From NCBI RefSeq assembly GCF_030161235.1, contig NZ_BSPW01000021.1, forward strand, positions 124,001 to 188,000: a stretch of DNA of 64,000 nt, written 5' to 3'. The notes beneath the pieces are model-generated. The model was not told the origin of the DNA, ran no database searches, and worked only from the letters and a program-made list of their open reading frames with translations. The position numbers and the translations under genes are program-made. The DNA comes from Vibrio zhanjiangensis. Its GTDB lineage: Bacteria; Pseudomonadota; Gammaproteobacteria; Enterobacterales; Vibrionaceae. Within the stretch, counting starts at the first letter, position 1, and each line of letters begins with the position of its first letter. Of this stretch, positions 36,016 through 46,391 are shown piece after piece.

Positions 36016-36410
36016 AACAATCTCCTTTGTTTATTATTTAATCCGTCCAGGATGTTTGTGTAACATTTTTGTACGTGTGTTCGTTATCAAAGTCAATTAT
36101 TCTGCTCCGACTTGTGCACTTGTTATGATTTTTTATACGTATAAGGTTAAAAATCTGTTCTATGTAGCAAAAATTGTTACACCAATTGTGCTAAAATATT
36201 GTCAGCCGTATATTGGCGCCGTAAATTTTGACTGAAACCTTATAAAATGTAGGTTTGGAACAGATGTGAGGTGATGTTTCAAACCTTGTTGTTGGTATTT
36301 TCTGCAACTTCATTCCAATTTTTTGGCATGCTAGCTGTTGAATAAATGTTAACTTTTGTAGGTTTGAAGTCAGATTTCGTTCATAACAATAAATGCTTCA
36401 GTGGAGCTGA
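36016..36410. other. gltA-sdhC divergent control region
   Basis: The 395 AT-rich bases hold no gene. They must contain promoters for gltA and for the long sdh-suc operon. By eye I find no clean CRP or ArcA site that I would defend. Confidence 0.5.
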
Positions 36411-36803
36411 GTGAGCAAGCCCGTGAAAGAAAGAAAGTCAAGACCTGTTAATTTAGATTTGCAGACTATCAACTTTCCGATCACCGCAATCGCATCCATT
36501 TTACACCGAGTTTCGGGGGTAATTACGTTTGTCGCGATCGGAATACTTCTTTGGTTACTATCCATATCCTTGTCTTCCCCAATAGGTTACGCACAGGCTG
36601 TCGACATTGTCGATGGTTTCGTTGTGAAATTCATTTTGTGGGGCATTTTGACAGCCTTGTCCTACCATATAGCAGGTGGTATTCGTCATTTGTTGATGGA
36701 TTTAGGTCATTTTGAAGAGCTGGAATCTGGTGCGATGAGCGCTAAGGTTGCATTTGCAGCGACAGCCATTCTGTCAGTATTGGCGGGGATTTTAGTATGG
36801 TAA
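36411..36803 (+). CDS. sdhC: Succinate dehydrogenase cytochrome b556 subunit
   Basis: The 130-residue membrane anchor has three transmembrane segments and the quinone/heme motif SILHRVSGVI near residue 30. SYHIAGGIRHLLMDLGH contains the heme b-ligand His region. The start is GTG 36411 with GGAG just upstream. It overlaps sdhD by 7 bases. It opens the sdhCDAB-sucABCD run and links succinate oxidation to the quinone pool. Confidence 0.95.
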   Translation: MSKPVKERKSRPVNLDLQTINFPITAIASILHRVSGVITFVAIGILLWLLSISLSSPIGYAQAVDIVDGFVVKFILWGILTALSYHIAGGIRHLLMDLGHFEELESGAMSAKVAFAATAILSVLAGILVW

Positions 36804-37141
36804 AAAACATATCATCTTTTGGTCGCAACGGTGTGCATGATTTCTTGCTAATCCGTGCATCGGCGATCATTATGACGCTTTACACTATATATCTGGTGAG
36901 CTTTTGTGCTTTCGCGGATATCTCTTACGTTTCATGGACCCAGTTCTTTGGTGGGACGTTCACAAAAGTATTTACTATGCTTGCTTTGGTCTCAATTCTT
37001 ATCCACGCTTGGATAGGTCTCTGGCAAGTTCTTACAGACTACATCAAGTGTGCCAAGTTACGCGGTTTCCTTCAGTTAGGTGTAATTGCAGTGTTATTTG
37101 GTTACTTTTTTTCTGGTCTTTTTATTTTGTGGGGTGCGTAA
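36797..37141 (+). CDS. sdhD: Succinate dehydrogenase hydrophobic anchor subunit
   Basis: The 114-residue product has three membrane segments. LIHAWIGLWQVLTDYIK carries the conserved heme-ligand His and the Asp-Tyr pair at the quinone site. It overlaps sdhC by 7 bases and abuts sdhA with no gap (TAA then GTG), so translation is coupled. With SdhC it anchors SdhAB to the inner membrane. Confidence 0.95.
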   Translation: MVKNISSFGRNGVHDFLLIRASAIIMTLYTIYLVSFCAFADISYVSWTQFFGGTFTKVFTMLALVSILIHAWIGLWQVLTDYIKCAKLRGFLQLGVIAVLFGYFFSGLFILWGA

Positions 37142-38908
37142 GTGTCTATTCCAGTTCGCGAATTCGATGCCGTGGTAATCGGCGCTGGTGGTGCAGGCAT
37201 GCGTGCAGCACTACAAATTTCAGAGCAGGGCCTAACTTGTGCTTTGCTTTCTAAAGTGTTTCCTACTCGTTCTCATACTGTTTCTGCCCAAGGCGGAATC
37301 ACGGTTGCTCTTGGTAACTCACACAAAGATGATTGGCAATGGCACATGTACGATACGGTAAAAGGGTCAGATTATATTGGTGACCAGAACGCTATCGAAT
37401 ACATGTGTAAAAATGGCCCAGAGTCGGTTATTGAACTAGAAAAAATGGGGCTACCATTTTCTCGTTTCGACAATGGTACAATTTATCAGCGCCCATTTGG
37501 TGGTCAGTCTAAAGAATTTGGTGGCGAGCAAGCAGCTCGTACAGCCGCGGCCGCAGACCGTACAGGTCATGCGCTGCTTCACACACTTTATCAGCAGAAT
37601 GTTAAGTACAAGACCACTATTTTTTCTGAGTGGTACGCATTGGACTTGGTGAAGAATCAAGATGGCGCTGTGATGGGTTGTACCGCTATCTGTATGGAGA
37701 GTGGTGAAATCTGCTACTTCAAGTCTAAAGCGACGGTTTTGGCGACAGGTGGAGCGGGGCGTATATACTCTTCTACTACTAATGCTCATATCAATACTGG
37801 TGATGGTGTAGGTATGGCATTGCGAGCTGGCGTACCAATGCAAGATATGGAAATGTGGCAGTTCCACCCAACGGGTATTGCTGGTGCTGGTGTATTGGTA
37901 ACAGAAGGTTGCCGTGGTGAAGGTGGTTATCTTCTAAACAAAGACGGCGAACGCTTCATGGAGCGTTATGCTCCCAATGCTAAAGACTTAGCTGGTCGAG
38001 ATGTTGTTGCCCGTTCAATGATGATTGAAATTCGTGAAGGTCGTGGCTGTGATGGCCCGTGGGGACCACACATCAAACTTAAACTTGACCATCTTGGTAA
38101 AGATGTCCTCGAATCTCGTCTACCTGGTATCTGTGAACTTTCGAGAACCTTTGCTCACGTTGACCCTGTTAAAGAGCCAATCCCAGTTATCCCAACCTGT
38201 CACTACATGATGGGTGGCGTCCCAACTCAGGTTTCGGGACAAGCGATCAAACAAACAGCTAATGGCAGTGATGTTGAAGTGCAAGGTCTGTATGCTTGTG
38301 GAGAAATTGCATCGGTATCTGTCCACGGTGCCAACCGATTAGGCGGTAACTCTTTACTCGACTTAGTCGTATTTGGCCGCGCGACAGGTCTTCATCTTGG
38401 CGAAACTCTTGCTGCTCAAGCAGAAGCGAGACCCGCGACTGAATCGGATATTGAAGCATCACTGGCTCGTACTATGCGTTGGGAAAACAGTACTGGTGGT
38501 GAAGATCCAGTTCAAATACGTAAAGATCTACAAACTTGTATGCAAAACAGTTTCTCGGTATTCCGTGAAGGTGATGCAATGGCTACAGGTTTGGAAGAAC
38601 TTAAAGTTATTCGTGAGCGTCTTAAAGATGCCCATCTTGCTGATAAATCCTCAGAGTTCAATACTCAACGTATTGAGTGTCTGGAACTTGACAACTTGAT
38701 GGAAACGGCTTTCTCTACTGCAGTTGCTGCAAACTACCGCACGGAAAGTCGTGGCGCCCATGCTCGATTTGATTATCCAGAGCGTGATGATGAGAACTGG
38801 CTATGCCACTCAATCTACAACCCTGAAACGGAAGCAATGTCGAAACGTGATGTCAATATGACACCAGTTCATCGTGAAGCGTTTCCGCCGAAAGTTCGTA
38901 CATACTAA
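37142..38908 (+). CDS. sdhA: Succinate dehydrogenase flavoprotein subunit
   Basis: The 588-residue subunit oxidises succinate. The Rossmann FAD loop is [15 protein letters not shown]. The covalent FAD-binding His is in [14 protein letters not shown] near residue 45. [29 protein letters not shown] and [19 protein letters not shown] are further family blocks. It starts with GTG directly after the sdhD stop. Length equals E. coli SdhA (588). Confidence 0.97.
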   Translation: MSIPVREFDAVVIGAGGAGMRAALQISEQGLTCALLSKVFPTRSHTVSAQGGITVALGNSHKDDWQWHMYDTVKGSDYIGDQNAIEYMCKNGPESVIELEKMGLPFSRFDNGTIYQRPFGGQSKEFGGEQAARTAAAADRTGHALLHTLYQQNVKYKTTIFSEWYALDLVKNQDGAVMGCTAICMESGEICYFKSKATVLATGGAGRIYSSTTNAHINTGDGVGMALRAGVPMQDMEMWQFHPTGIAGAGVLVTEGCRGEGGYLLNKDGERFMERYAPNAKDLAGRDVVARSMMIEIREGRGCDGPWGPHIKLKLDHLGKDVLESRLPGICELSRTFAHVDPVKEPIPVIPTCHYMMGGVPTQVSGQAIKQTANGSDVEVQGLYACGEIASVSVHGANRLGGNSLLDLVVFGRATGLHLGETLAAQAEARPATESDIEASLARTMRWENSTGGEDPVQIRKDLQTCMQNSFSVFREGDAMATGLEELKVIRERLKDAHLADKSSEFNTQRIECLELDNLMETAFSTAVAANYRTESRGAHARFDYPERDDENWLCHSIYNPETEAMSKRDVNMTPVHREAFPPKVRTY

Positions 38909-38922
38909 GGGAGGATTGAATT

Positions 38923-39633
38923 ATGAAACTGAACTTCTCTTTGTATCGTTACAACCCAGATACAGATAAAAAGCCTTACATGAAGGACTATATTCTTGAA
39001 GTCGAAGAAGGTTCTGACATGATGGTGTTGGATGCTCTCATTCTGCTCAAAGAGCAAGATCCAACGATTGCTTTTCGACGTTCTTGTCGAGAAGGTGTCT
39101 GCGGTTCTGATGGTTTAAACATGAATGGCAAAAATGGTCTAGCATGTATTACGCCATTATCAGCACTGACTGGTAACAAAATTGTTATTCGTCCACTGCC
39201 TGGTTTGCCTGTAGTGCGTGACTTAATCGTCGATATGACACAGTTCTACGACAACTATGCCAAGGTTAAACCTTTCTTGATTGACGATGATGCGTTGCCA
39301 CCATCTCGTGAAAATCTGCAGTCTCCAGATGAACGTGCTCACTTAGATGGTTTGTATGAGTGCATCATGTGTGCATGTTGTACGACATCATGTCCCTCAT
39401 TCTGGTGGAACCCTGATAAGTTTATTGGTCCTGCTGGTTTGTTGGCGGCCTATCGTTGGTTAATTGATAGCCGCGATACTGCAACTGATGAACGCTTATC
39501 AAATCTTGATGATGCATTTAGCGTTTTCCGTTGTCATGGCATCATGAATTGTGTAAGTGTGTGTCCTAAAGGACTGAACCCAACGAAGGCTATTGGTCAC
39601 ATTAAGACCATGCTGGTCAATCGTTCGGTTTAA
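38923..39633 (+). CDS. sdhB: Succinate dehydrogenase iron-sulfur subunit
   Basis: The 236-residue subunit passes electrons from FAD to quinone. The [2Fe-2S] ligands lie in FRRSCREGVCGSDGLNMNG with a later GLAC. The [4Fe-4S] and [3Fe-4S] ligands lie in YECIMCACCTTSCPSFWW and FRCHGIMNCVSVCPKGLNP. AGGGAGGA precedes the ATG. Length is close to E. coli SdhB (238). Confidence 0.97.
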   Translation: MKLNFSLYRYNPDTDKKPYMKDYILEVEEGSDMMVLDALILLKEQDPTIAFRRSCREGVCGSDGLNMNGKNGLACITPLSALTGNKIVIRPLPGLPVVRDLIVDMTQFYDNYAKVKPFLIDDDALPPSRENLQSPDERAHLDGLYECIMCACCTTSCPSFWWNPDKFIGPAGLLAAYRWLIDSRDTATDERLSNLDDAFSVFRCHGIMNCVSVCPKGLNPTKAIGHIKTMLVNRSV

Positions 39634-39648
39634 ATTAATAACAAAATT

Positions 39649-39676
39649 GCCAGCTACATTATGTAGCTGGCTTTCT
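39649..39676 (+). terminator. Intercistronic hairpin between sdhB and sucA (attenuator or processing site)
   Basis: GCCAGCTACAT (39649-39659) is perfectly complemented at 39661-39671, with TTTCTAC following. It has terminator shape but stands inside an operon, so partial termination or mRNA stabilisation of sdh is likely. Confidence 0.65.
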
Positions 39677-39728
39677 ACAGCTCGGTTTAGGCCGAAGCAA
39701 ACGTGAAAACTACTGGTTAAGGGAAAAT

Positions 39729-42554
39729 ATGCACAACGGCGTGATGAAGGCATGGCTCGAGTCTTCACACTTGGCTGGCGCCAATGCAACATATGTAGAG
39801 GATCTCTACGAACTGTATCTAAGTGACCCCGACCTGGTAAGTGAGGAATGGAAACGTGTATTTGATGGCTTACCTAAGCCTTCAGAAGAGGTGAAAGAAC
39901 AGCCTCATTCACGGGTTCGTGATTACTTCCGGCGTCTCGCTCAAGAAACAAAGCATTACAATGTCCAAGTTAGTGACCCAGATGTCGACGCAAAACAAGT
40001 AAAAGTTCTCCAGCTGATCAACGCGTACCGCTTTCGCGGTCATGAAGCAGCTAAACTTGATCCCCTCGGTTTATGGCAACGCCCTACAGTGGTAGAGCTA
40101 GATCCAGAATTCCACAATCTCACCGCAGAAGACTTTGAAGAATCATTCAATGTCGGCTCTTTCGCCATTGGTCAGGAGACCATGCAGCTTAAAGATATCC
40201 ATTCAGCGTTGAATAAAATCTATTGTGGTTCTGTTGGTGCCGAATATATGCATATGACAGACACTGAACAAAAGCGCTGGATTCAACAGCGACTAGAGTC
40301 AGTGGTAGGTCAGCCTTCTTTTTCAAAGCAAGAAAAGCAAGAATTCTTGGAAGAATTGACTGCAGCAGAAGGACTTGAGCGTTATCTTGGTGCTAAGTTC
40401 CCCGGAGCAAAACGTTTCTCTCTTGAAGGTGGCGATGCTCTCATTCCGATGGTGAAAGAGCTTATTAGGCATGCTGGTAAGAATGGGATGCGTGAGGTTG
40501 TTGTTGGTATGGCTCACCGAGGCCGGCTTAATATGCTGGTCAATGTTCTCGGTAAGAAGCCGCAAGACCTATTTGATGAGTTTGCTGGCAAGCATGATGA
40601 GACATGGGGAACCGGCGATGTTAAATATCACCAAGGTTTCTCAGCCGACTTTTCAACCCCAGGCGGTGATGTTCACTTAGTACTTGCATTTAACCCATCT
40701 CACCTCGAGATTGTTAATCCAGTTGTGATAGGGTCTGTTCGAGCACGTCAGGATAGACTTGGCGATACTGATGGCAGTACTGTACTTCCAATTACGATTC
40801 ATGGTGACTCTGCAGTTGCAGGTCAAGGCGTTGTCGCTGAGACTTTTAACATGTCTCAATCGCGTGGATATCGCGTTGGTGGTACGGTACGCATTGTGGT
40901 GAATAATCAGGTCGGCTTTACTACCTCTAATCCAAATGATACCCGTTCGACAATGTATTGTACGGATATCGCTAAGATGGTCCAAGCTCCTATATTCCAC
41001 GTCAATGCTGATGATCCAGAAGCGGTAGCGTTTGTTACGCGGATTGCGTTGGATTATCGGAATGAGTTCAAGCGTGATGTGGTGATTGACTTAGTCTGTT
41101 ACCGTCGACACGGACATAATGAGGCCGATGAGCCTAATGCAACTCAGCCATTGATGTACCAAAAGATCAAAAAACATCCAACGCCACGTAAACTATACGC
41201 GGACGTACTGATTGAGCGTGGTGAGTTTGGCATTGATACTGCCACTCAGCTGGTCAATGAATATCGTGATGCTCTGGATCGTGGTGAAGTTGTTGTTAAA
41301 GAATGGCGGCCAATGGCGTTACATTCTGTCGACTGGTCTCCTTACTTAGGTCATGACTGGGATGTCGCTTGGAATAGCGCATACAACAAAGAACGTCTTG
41401 TTGAATTAGGCCACAGAGTTTGCCAATACCCAGAAAGTCATAGACTTCAAAGTCGAGTCAACAAGCTATACAACGATCGTATGGCAATGATGAGTGGTGA
41501 AAAAGCACTAGACTGGGGTATGGCGGAGACATTGGCTTATGCGACCTTGGTTGATGAAGGGAAACGCATACGTATTTCAGGCCAAGACTCTGGCCGTGGT
41601 ACCTTCTTCCACCGTCACTCCGTACTCCATAATCAGACTGACGCGAGTACCTTTATTCCTCTTGCGAATGTGCATGATAAGCAAGGTCCCTTTGAAGTCT
41701 ACGATTCGGTGTTGTCTGAAGAGGCAGTACTCGCATTCGAATACGGTTATGCGACAGCTGAACCTGGTGGTTTGACGATTTGGGAAGCGCAATTTGGTGA
41801 TTTTGCCAATGGCGCTCAAGTTGTCATTGATCAGTTCATTTCTTCTGGTGAACAGAAATGGGGACGTTTATGTGGTTTAACCATGCTGCTTCCTCATGGC
41901 TATGAAGGGCAAGGACCCGAGCACTCCTCAGCTCGTCTAGAGCGTTACCTTCAGTTATGCGCAGAGCAAAATATGCAGGTTGTTGTGCCTTCTACACCCG
42001 CTCAGGTTTATCACATGATAAGACGTCAGGTGGTAAGGCCGATGCGTAGGCCTCTTGTGGTTATGTCTCCGAAATCATTACTGAGACACCCACTATGTAC
42101 ATCGACTCTTGATGATTTAGCAGAAGGAACTTTCCAGCCTGCAATCGCTGAGATTGATAACCTTGAACCAAGCAAAGTGAAGCGAGTTGTGTTCTGTTCG
42201 GGTAAAGTCTATTTTGATCTACTCGAGCAGCGTCGTAGTAATGAACAAGATGACGTGGCCATTGTGCGTATCGAGCAGCTTTATCCTTTCCCGCAGGAAG
42301 AAGTGAAAGCGGCTATTGAGCAGTACACTAATGTGGAAGATTATGTCTGGTGTCAGGAAGAGCCGCAAAACCAAGGGGCTTGGTACAGTAGTCAGCATAA
42401 TTTCCGTCTTGCTATTCCAGCAGGTGCGGATCTCAAATACGCAGGCCGACCAGCATCAGCTTCGCCAGCTGTAGGCTATATGTCAGTACATTTAAAACAA
42501 CAGAAAGCGCTTGTTGAAGACGCGCTTACCGTTAATACAACAACTTCGAACTAA
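39729..42554 (+). CDS. sucA: 2-oxoglutarate dehydrogenase E1 component
   Basis: The 941-residue thiamine-diphosphate enzyme decarboxylates 2-oxoglutarate and passes the succinyl group to E2 lipoyl. The N-terminal E2-binding region reads AWLESSHLAGANATYVEDLYELYL. The ThDP/substrate region has VVVGMAHRGRLNMLVNVLGK. The C-terminal transketolase-like domain has QFGDFANGAQVVIDQFISSGEQKW and LLPHGYEGQGPEHSSARLER. AAGGGA precedes the ATG. Length is close to E. coli SucA (933). Confidence 0.97.
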   Translation: MHNGVMKAWLESSHLAGANATYVEDLYELYLSDPDLVSEEWKRVFDGLPKPSEEVKEQPHSRVRDYFRRLAQETKHYNVQVSDPDVDAKQVKVLQLINAYRFRGHEAAKLDPLGLWQRPTVVELDPEFHNLTAEDFEESFNVGSFAIGQETMQLKDIHSALNKIYCGSVGAEYMHMTDTEQKRWIQQRLESVVGQPSFSKQEKQEFLEELTAAEGLERYLGAKFPGAKRFSLEGGDALIPMVKELIRHAGKNGMREVVVGMAHRGRLNMLVNVLGKKPQDLFDEFAGKHDETWGTGDVKYHQGFSADFSTPGGDVHLVLAFNPSHLEIVNPVVIGSVRARQDRLGDTDGSTVLPITIHGDSAVAGQGVVAETFNMSQSRGYRVGGTVRIVVNNQVGFTTSNPNDTRSTMYCTDIAKMVQAPIFHVNADDPEAVAFVTRIALDYRNEFKRDVVIDLVCYRRHGHNEADEPNATQPLMYQKIKKHPTPRKLYADVLIERGEFGIDTATQLVNEYRDALDRGEVVVKEWRPMALHSVDWSPYLGHDWDVAWNSAYNKERLVELGHRVCQYPESHRLQSRVNKLYNDRMAMMSGEKALDWGMAETLAYATLVDEGKRIRISGQDSGRGTFFHRHSVLHNQTDASTFIPLANVHDKQGPFEVYDSVLSEEAVLAFEYGYATAEPGGLTIWEAQFGDFANGAQVVIDQFISSGEQKWGRLCGLTMLLPHGYEGQGPEHSSARLERYLQLCAEQNMQVVVPSTPAQVYHMIRRQVVRPMRRPLVVMSPKSLLRHPLCTSTLDDLAEGTFQPAIAEIDNLEPSKVKRVVFCSGKVYFDLLEQRRSNEQDDVAIVRIEQLYPFPQEEVKAAIEQYTNVEDYVWCQEEPQNQGAWYSSQHNFRLAIPAGADLKYAGRPASASPAVGYMSVHLKQQKALVEDALTVNTTTSN

Positions 42555-42582
42555 GAACTAGAAGTGAAAGGAAGAAACAGAT

Positions 42583-43791
42583 ATGACAATTGAAATTCTG
42601 GTTCCAGATTTACCTGAATCTGTTGCAGATGCGACGGTGGCTACATGGCACAAAAAACCAGGCGATACAGTACAGCGTGATGAAGTACTGGTTGATATTG
42701 AAACTGACAAAGTGGTTTTGGAAGTGCCTGCTCCAGAGGCTGGTATTCTTGAAGCGATAATAGAAGAAGAAGGTGCGACTGTGCTTTCCAAACAACTTAT
42801 CGCCAAGCTTAATCCAGGTGCAGTTGCGGGTGAGCCTACCCAAGATAAAACAGAGTCAGCAGAGGCTTCACCAGATAAGCGTCATACAGCCTCTTTGACA
42901 GAAGAAACGAGCGATGCGCTTAGTCCTGCGGTTCGCCGTTTGCTCGCAGAGCACAGTCTAGACGCGGGTCAAGTTAAGGGCACCGGTGTCGGAGGTCGTA
43001 TTACTCGAGAAGATATCGAGGCGCACCTTGCCAATGGTCAGTCAGCAACTAAAGCGGGAACAGCTGCAAGCGTTGAAGCTCCAGCTGCAGCTCGCAGTCA
43101 GAAACGTGTATCCATGACTCGTCTTCGTAAAACAGTTGCAAACCGTTTACTAGAAGCCAAAAACAGCACGGCAATGTTGACGACTTTTAATGAAGTGAAC
43201 ATGAAGCCAATTATGGATCTTCGTAAGCAGTACCAAGGTCAATTTGAAGAACGTCATGGTATCCGTTTAGGGTTCATGTCTTTCTATGTAAAGGCCGTTA
43301 CTGAAGCGCTAAAACGCTATCCTGAAGTGAATGCATCGATCGACGGTGATGACATCGTTTATCATAACTACTTTGATATAAGTATGGCTGTGTCTACGCC
43401 GCGTGGCCTTGTGACGCCTGTACTAAAAGATTGTGACACTTTAGGCTTTGCTGAAATTGAAAAAGGCATTAAAGAGCTTGCCATTAAGGGACGCGACGGA
43501 AAGCTAACCGTTGACGAATTGATCGGTGGCAACTTCACCATCACCAATGGTGGTGTTTTTGGTTCATTGATGTCTACCCCTATCATCAACCCACCGCAGT
43601 CTGCAATTCTTGGTATGCATAAAATCCAAGATCGTCCGATGGCGGTGGATGGAAAAGTAGAAATCTTGCCTATGATGTACCTTGCACTTTCTTACGATCA
43701 CCGCTTGATTGATGGTCGTGAGTCGGTTGGTTTCTTGGTAACGATTAAAGAGCTACTTGAAGATCCTGCACGTCTACTTCTTAACGTATAG
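42583..43791 (+). CDS. sucB: 2-oxoglutarate dehydrogenase E2, dihydrolipoyl succinyltransferase
   Basis: The 402-residue core enzyme has a lipoyl domain (1-77) with lipoyl-Lys43 in [14 protein letters not shown] charged linker follows, then an E1/E3-binding domain (about 105-145, [15 protein letters not shown]). The catalytic domain carries the catalytic His in [17 protein letters not shown]. It starts 29 bases after sucA with AAAGGAAG upstream. The E3 subunit Lpd is not encoded here. Confidence 0.97.
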   Translation: MTIEILVPDLPESVADATVATWHKKPGDTVQRDEVLVDIETDKVVLEVPAPEAGILEAIIEEEGATVLSKQLIAKLNPGAVAGEPTQDKTESAEASPDKRHTASLTEETSDALSPAVRRLLAEHSLDAGQVKGTGVGGRITREDIEAHLANGQSATKAGTAASVEAPAAARSQKRVSMTRLRKTVANRLLEAKNSTAMLTTFNEVNMKPIMDLRKQYQGQFEERHGIRLGFMSFYVKAVTEALKRYPEVNASIDGDDIVYHNYFDISMAVSTPRGLVTPVLKDCDTLGFAEIEKGIKELAIKGRDGKLTVDELIGGNFTITNGGVFGSLMSTPIINPPQSAILGMHKIQDRPMAVDGKVEILPMMYLALSYDHRLIDGRESVGFLVTIKELLEDPARLLLNV

Positions 43792-43840
43792 TTGACTCTT
43801 GCTACCGTTTGCCTCGTGTAAACTGAAAGTGAAGTTTTTT

Positions 43841-43869
43841 AAGGCGGAACATGTTCAACGTTCCGCCTT
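43841..43869 (+). terminator. Intercistronic hairpin between sucB and sucC
   Basis: AAGGCGGAAC (43841-43850) is perfectly complemented by GTTCCGCCTT (43860-43869). The trailing CATTTGAAG is not a strong T-run. It lies in a 198-base gap inside the operon, so it is probably an attenuator or RNA-processing structure. Confidence 0.55.
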
Positions 43870-43989
43870 CATTTGAAGCGCTACAATGGTTAGCGGTTTA
43901 TTTGAGAAGACCCTACAGACGTTCTAATCGATAGATGAAAACGTCATGGAAATAATAACCCCTCAAGGGAAAATAAGCGGAATAACAAA

Positions 43990-45156
43990 ATGAATTTGCA
44001 TGAATATCAAGCCAAACAGCTGTTTGCAGAATTCGGTTTGCCTGTGCCTGAAGGCTATGCGTGTGATACACCTCAGCAAGCTTTTGAAGCAGCAGGTCGA
44101 ATAAACACAGAAAAAAAAGTTGTGAAATGTCAGGTTCACGCAGGTGGACGTGGTAAAGCTGGTGGTGTTGAATTGCATGACACGAAAGATGGCGTTAAGG
44201 AGTTTGCACAAAAGTGGTTAGGTCAAAACCTAGTAACTTATCAAACGGATGCCAATGGTCAGCCAGTAACAAAAATTCTTGTTGAAGAAGCATCAAACAT
44301 CGCTAATGAGCTTTATTTAGGTGCTGTGGTTGATCGTGCAACTCGTAAGATTGTTTTCATGGCATCGACTGAAGGTGGCGTGGAAATCGAGAAGGTGGCA
44401 GAAGAAACCCCAGAACTTATCCATAAAGCCGCGATCGATCCACTTGTTGGTCCTCAAGCGTATCAAGGTCGTGAGTTGGCGTTTAAACTAGGCTTAGCTG
44501 GCGATCAAATCAAGCAATTTGTTAAGATTTTTATGGGGCTGGGTGCTATGTTCGCTCAGTACGATCTTGCATTGCTTGAGATCAACCCTCTAGTGATAAC
44601 GGGTGAAGGCAATCTTTTGTGTCTTGATGGTAAGATCAACATAGATTCAAATGCACTTTACCGTCAGCCTAAACTACGTGAAATGCATGACCCTTCACAG
44701 GAAGATGAGCGTGAAGCTCACGCAGCTCAGTGGGAGCTCAACTATGTTGCTCTCGATGGCAACGTTGGCTGTATGGTTAATGGCGCTGGACTTGCAATGG
44801 GGACAATGGACATTGTTAACCTGCATGGCGGTAAACCAGCAAACTTCCTAGACGTTGGTGGCGGTGCGACGAAAGAGCGTGTAGCAGAAGCGTTTAAGAT
44901 CATCTTATCTGATGACAATGTCAAAGCAGTACTTGTCAATATCTTTGGTGGTATCGTACGTTGTGACATGATCGCAGAAGGTATTATTGGTGCGGTTAAA
45001 GAAGTTGGTGTGAATGTCCCTGTTGTTGTTCGTTTAGAAGGTACTAACGCAGACTTAGGTCGTCAAGTTCTTGCTAATTCTGATGTTGATATCATTGCTG
45101 CTGAGTCACTTACTGACGCAGCTCAGAAAGTTGTTGCTGCTGCGGAGGGCAAATAA
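43990..45156 (+). CDS. sucC: Succinyl-CoA synthetase beta subunit
   Basis: The 388-residue ATP-grasp subunit works with SucD to make ATP (or GTP) from succinyl-CoA. Family blocks are [51 protein letters not shown] and [20 protein letters not shown] with the following [15 protein letters not shown]. The length equals E. coli SucC (388). Its stop overlaps the sucD start by one base. Confidence 0.97.
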   Translation: MNLHEYQAKQLFAEFGLPVPEGYACDTPQQAFEAAGRINTEKKVVKCQVHAGGRGKAGGVELHDTKDGVKEFAQKWLGQNLVTYQTDANGQPVTKILVEEASNIANELYLGAVVDRATRKIVFMASTEGGVEIEKVAEETPELIHKAAIDPLVGPQAYQGRELAFKLGLAGDQIKQFVKIFMGLGAMFAQYDLALLEINPLVITGEGNLLCLDGKINIDSNALYRQPKLREMHDPSQEDEREAHAAQWELNYVALDGNVGCMVNGAGLAMGTMDIVNLHGGKPANFLDVGGGATKERVAEAFKIILSDDNVKAVLVNIFGGIVRCDMIAEGIIGAVKEVGVNVPVVVRLEGTNADLGRQVLANSDVDIIAAESLTDAAQKVVAAAEGK

Positions 45157-46028
45157 TGTCGGTACTAATTAATAAAGACACTAAGGTAATCTGTCAGGGT
45201 TTCACTGGTGGTCAAGGTACTTTCCACTCAGAGCAAGCTATCGCGTACGGCACACAGATGGTTGGTGGTGTATCTCCTGGTAAGGGTGGTCAAACTCACT
45301 TAGGTCTACCTGTATTCAACACCGTTCGTGAAGCCGTGGAAGCAACTGGCGCTACGGCAACAGTTATCTACGTACCAGCGCCTTTCTGTAAAGATGCAAT
45401 CTTGGAAGCCATTGATGCAGGTATTGAACTGATTGTAACCATCACTGAAGGTATCCCTACAACGGATATGATCGATGTGAAAGTGAAGTTGGAAGAAACT
45501 GGCGTTCGCATGATAGGTCCTAACTGTCCGGGTGTTATCACCCCTGACGAGTGTAAGATTGGTATCATGCCTGGCCATATTCATAAAAAAGGTAAAGTCG
45601 GCATTGTATCGCGTTCTGGTACTTTAACGTACGAAGCGGTTAAGCAAACGACGGATGAAGGTTTTGGTCAGTCAACTTGTGTAGGCATTGGTGGTGACCC
45701 AATTCCAGGTTCTAACTTTATTGATATTCTCAAGCTATTCCAAGAAGATCCTGAAACAGAAGCCATTGTAATGATTGGTGAAATTGGTGGAACTGCTGAA
45801 GAAGAAGCAGCTGCATTTATCAAAGAAAATGTGACCAAGCCAGTGGTATCTTACATTGCTGGAGTAACGGCTCCTCCAGGCAAGCGTATGGGTCATGCTG
45901 GTGCGATCATCTCTGGTGGTAAAGGTACGGCAGAAGACAAATTTGCTGCTCTAGAAGCCGCTGGTGTTAAGACAGTGAAGTCATTAGCAGATATTGGTAA
46001 AGGCTTACGTGAAGTCACAGGTTGGTAA
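45156..46028 (+). CDS. sucD: Succinyl-CoA synthetase alpha subunit
   Basis: The 290-residue subunit carries the phosphorylated active-site histidine in [20 protein letters not shown]. The N-terminal CoA-binding Rossmann fold reads [19 protein letters not shown], and the signature [11 protein letters not shown] follows. It overlaps sucC as TAATG. A strong terminator after it closes the sdh-suc operon. Length is like E. coli SucD (289). Confidence 0.97.
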   Translation: MSVLINKDTKVICQGFTGGQGTFHSEQAIAYGTQMVGGVSPGKGGQTHLGLPVFNTVREAVEATGATATVIYVPAPFCKDAILEAIDAGIELIVTITEGIPTTDMIDVKVKLEETGVRMIGPNCPGVITPDECKIGIMPGHIHKKGKVGIVSRSGTLTYEAVKQTTDEGFGQSTCVGIGGDPIPGSNFIDILKLFQEDPETEAIVMIGEIGGTAEEEAAAFIKENVTKPVVSYIAGVTAPPGKRMGHAGAIISGGKGTAEDKFAALEAAGVKTVKSLADIGKGLREVTGW

Positions 46029-46054
46029 TAACCTAGATTTGTCACATCATTGAT

Positions 46055-46083
46055 GAGCTTGGCATTTTGCCAAGCTCTTTTTT
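46055..46083 (+). terminator. Terminator of the sdhCDAB-sucABCD operon
   Basis: GAGCTTGGC (46055-46063) pairs with GCCAAGCTC (46069-46077) over a 5-nt loop, followed by a run of T residues to 46083. Confidence 0.92.
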
Positions 46084-46103
46084 GTCAGTTTTTAATTGAA
46101 AGA

Positions 46104-46391
46104 CTAACGCTTCGCAAACTTTTCTTCTAATTCTTTAAGTCGTGTTGTTAAGTCTGCGACTTGCTTTTCCAATTTGGCTATCCTCTCTTTATCATCATGA
46201 GCCTCAGCAGCGACTTCTATTTTTGGAACTTGTTTACTTTGTTTCCAGTTTTTAATCACTTTGATTAATGCTGGTATTGGGACAACGATATTCAAACGAG
46301 ATTTTACTAGCGCAATGGTGGGTTCCTTACCCTCCGACTGGATTTGTCGTAACACTTTGGTTAACTCTTCACTGACATCCTGAGTAAGCAT
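46104..46391 (-). CDS. Small protein with helical N-terminus and C-terminal coiled coil, unknown
   Basis: The 95-residue product has an N-terminal helical part (TKVLRQIQSEGKEPTIALVKSRL followed by VVPIPALIKVIKNW) that resembles KfrA-type winged or helical DNA-binding N-termini. The C-terminal 30 residues form a clear heptad coiled coil (KLEKQVADLTTRLKELEEKF). A DNA-binding role is possible but unproven. AGGAGG precedes the ATG. It converges on the sucD terminator. Confidence 0.7.
   Translation of the reverse strand: MLTQDVSEELTKVLRQIQSEGKEPTIALVKSRLNIVVPIPALIKVIKNWKQSKQVPKIEVAAEAHDDKERIAKLEKQVADLTTRLKELEEKFAKR

Noticed and set aside
36016..36410. CRP or ArcA sites between gltA and sdhC
   Set aside because: Partial matches only; none was good enough to annotate by eye.
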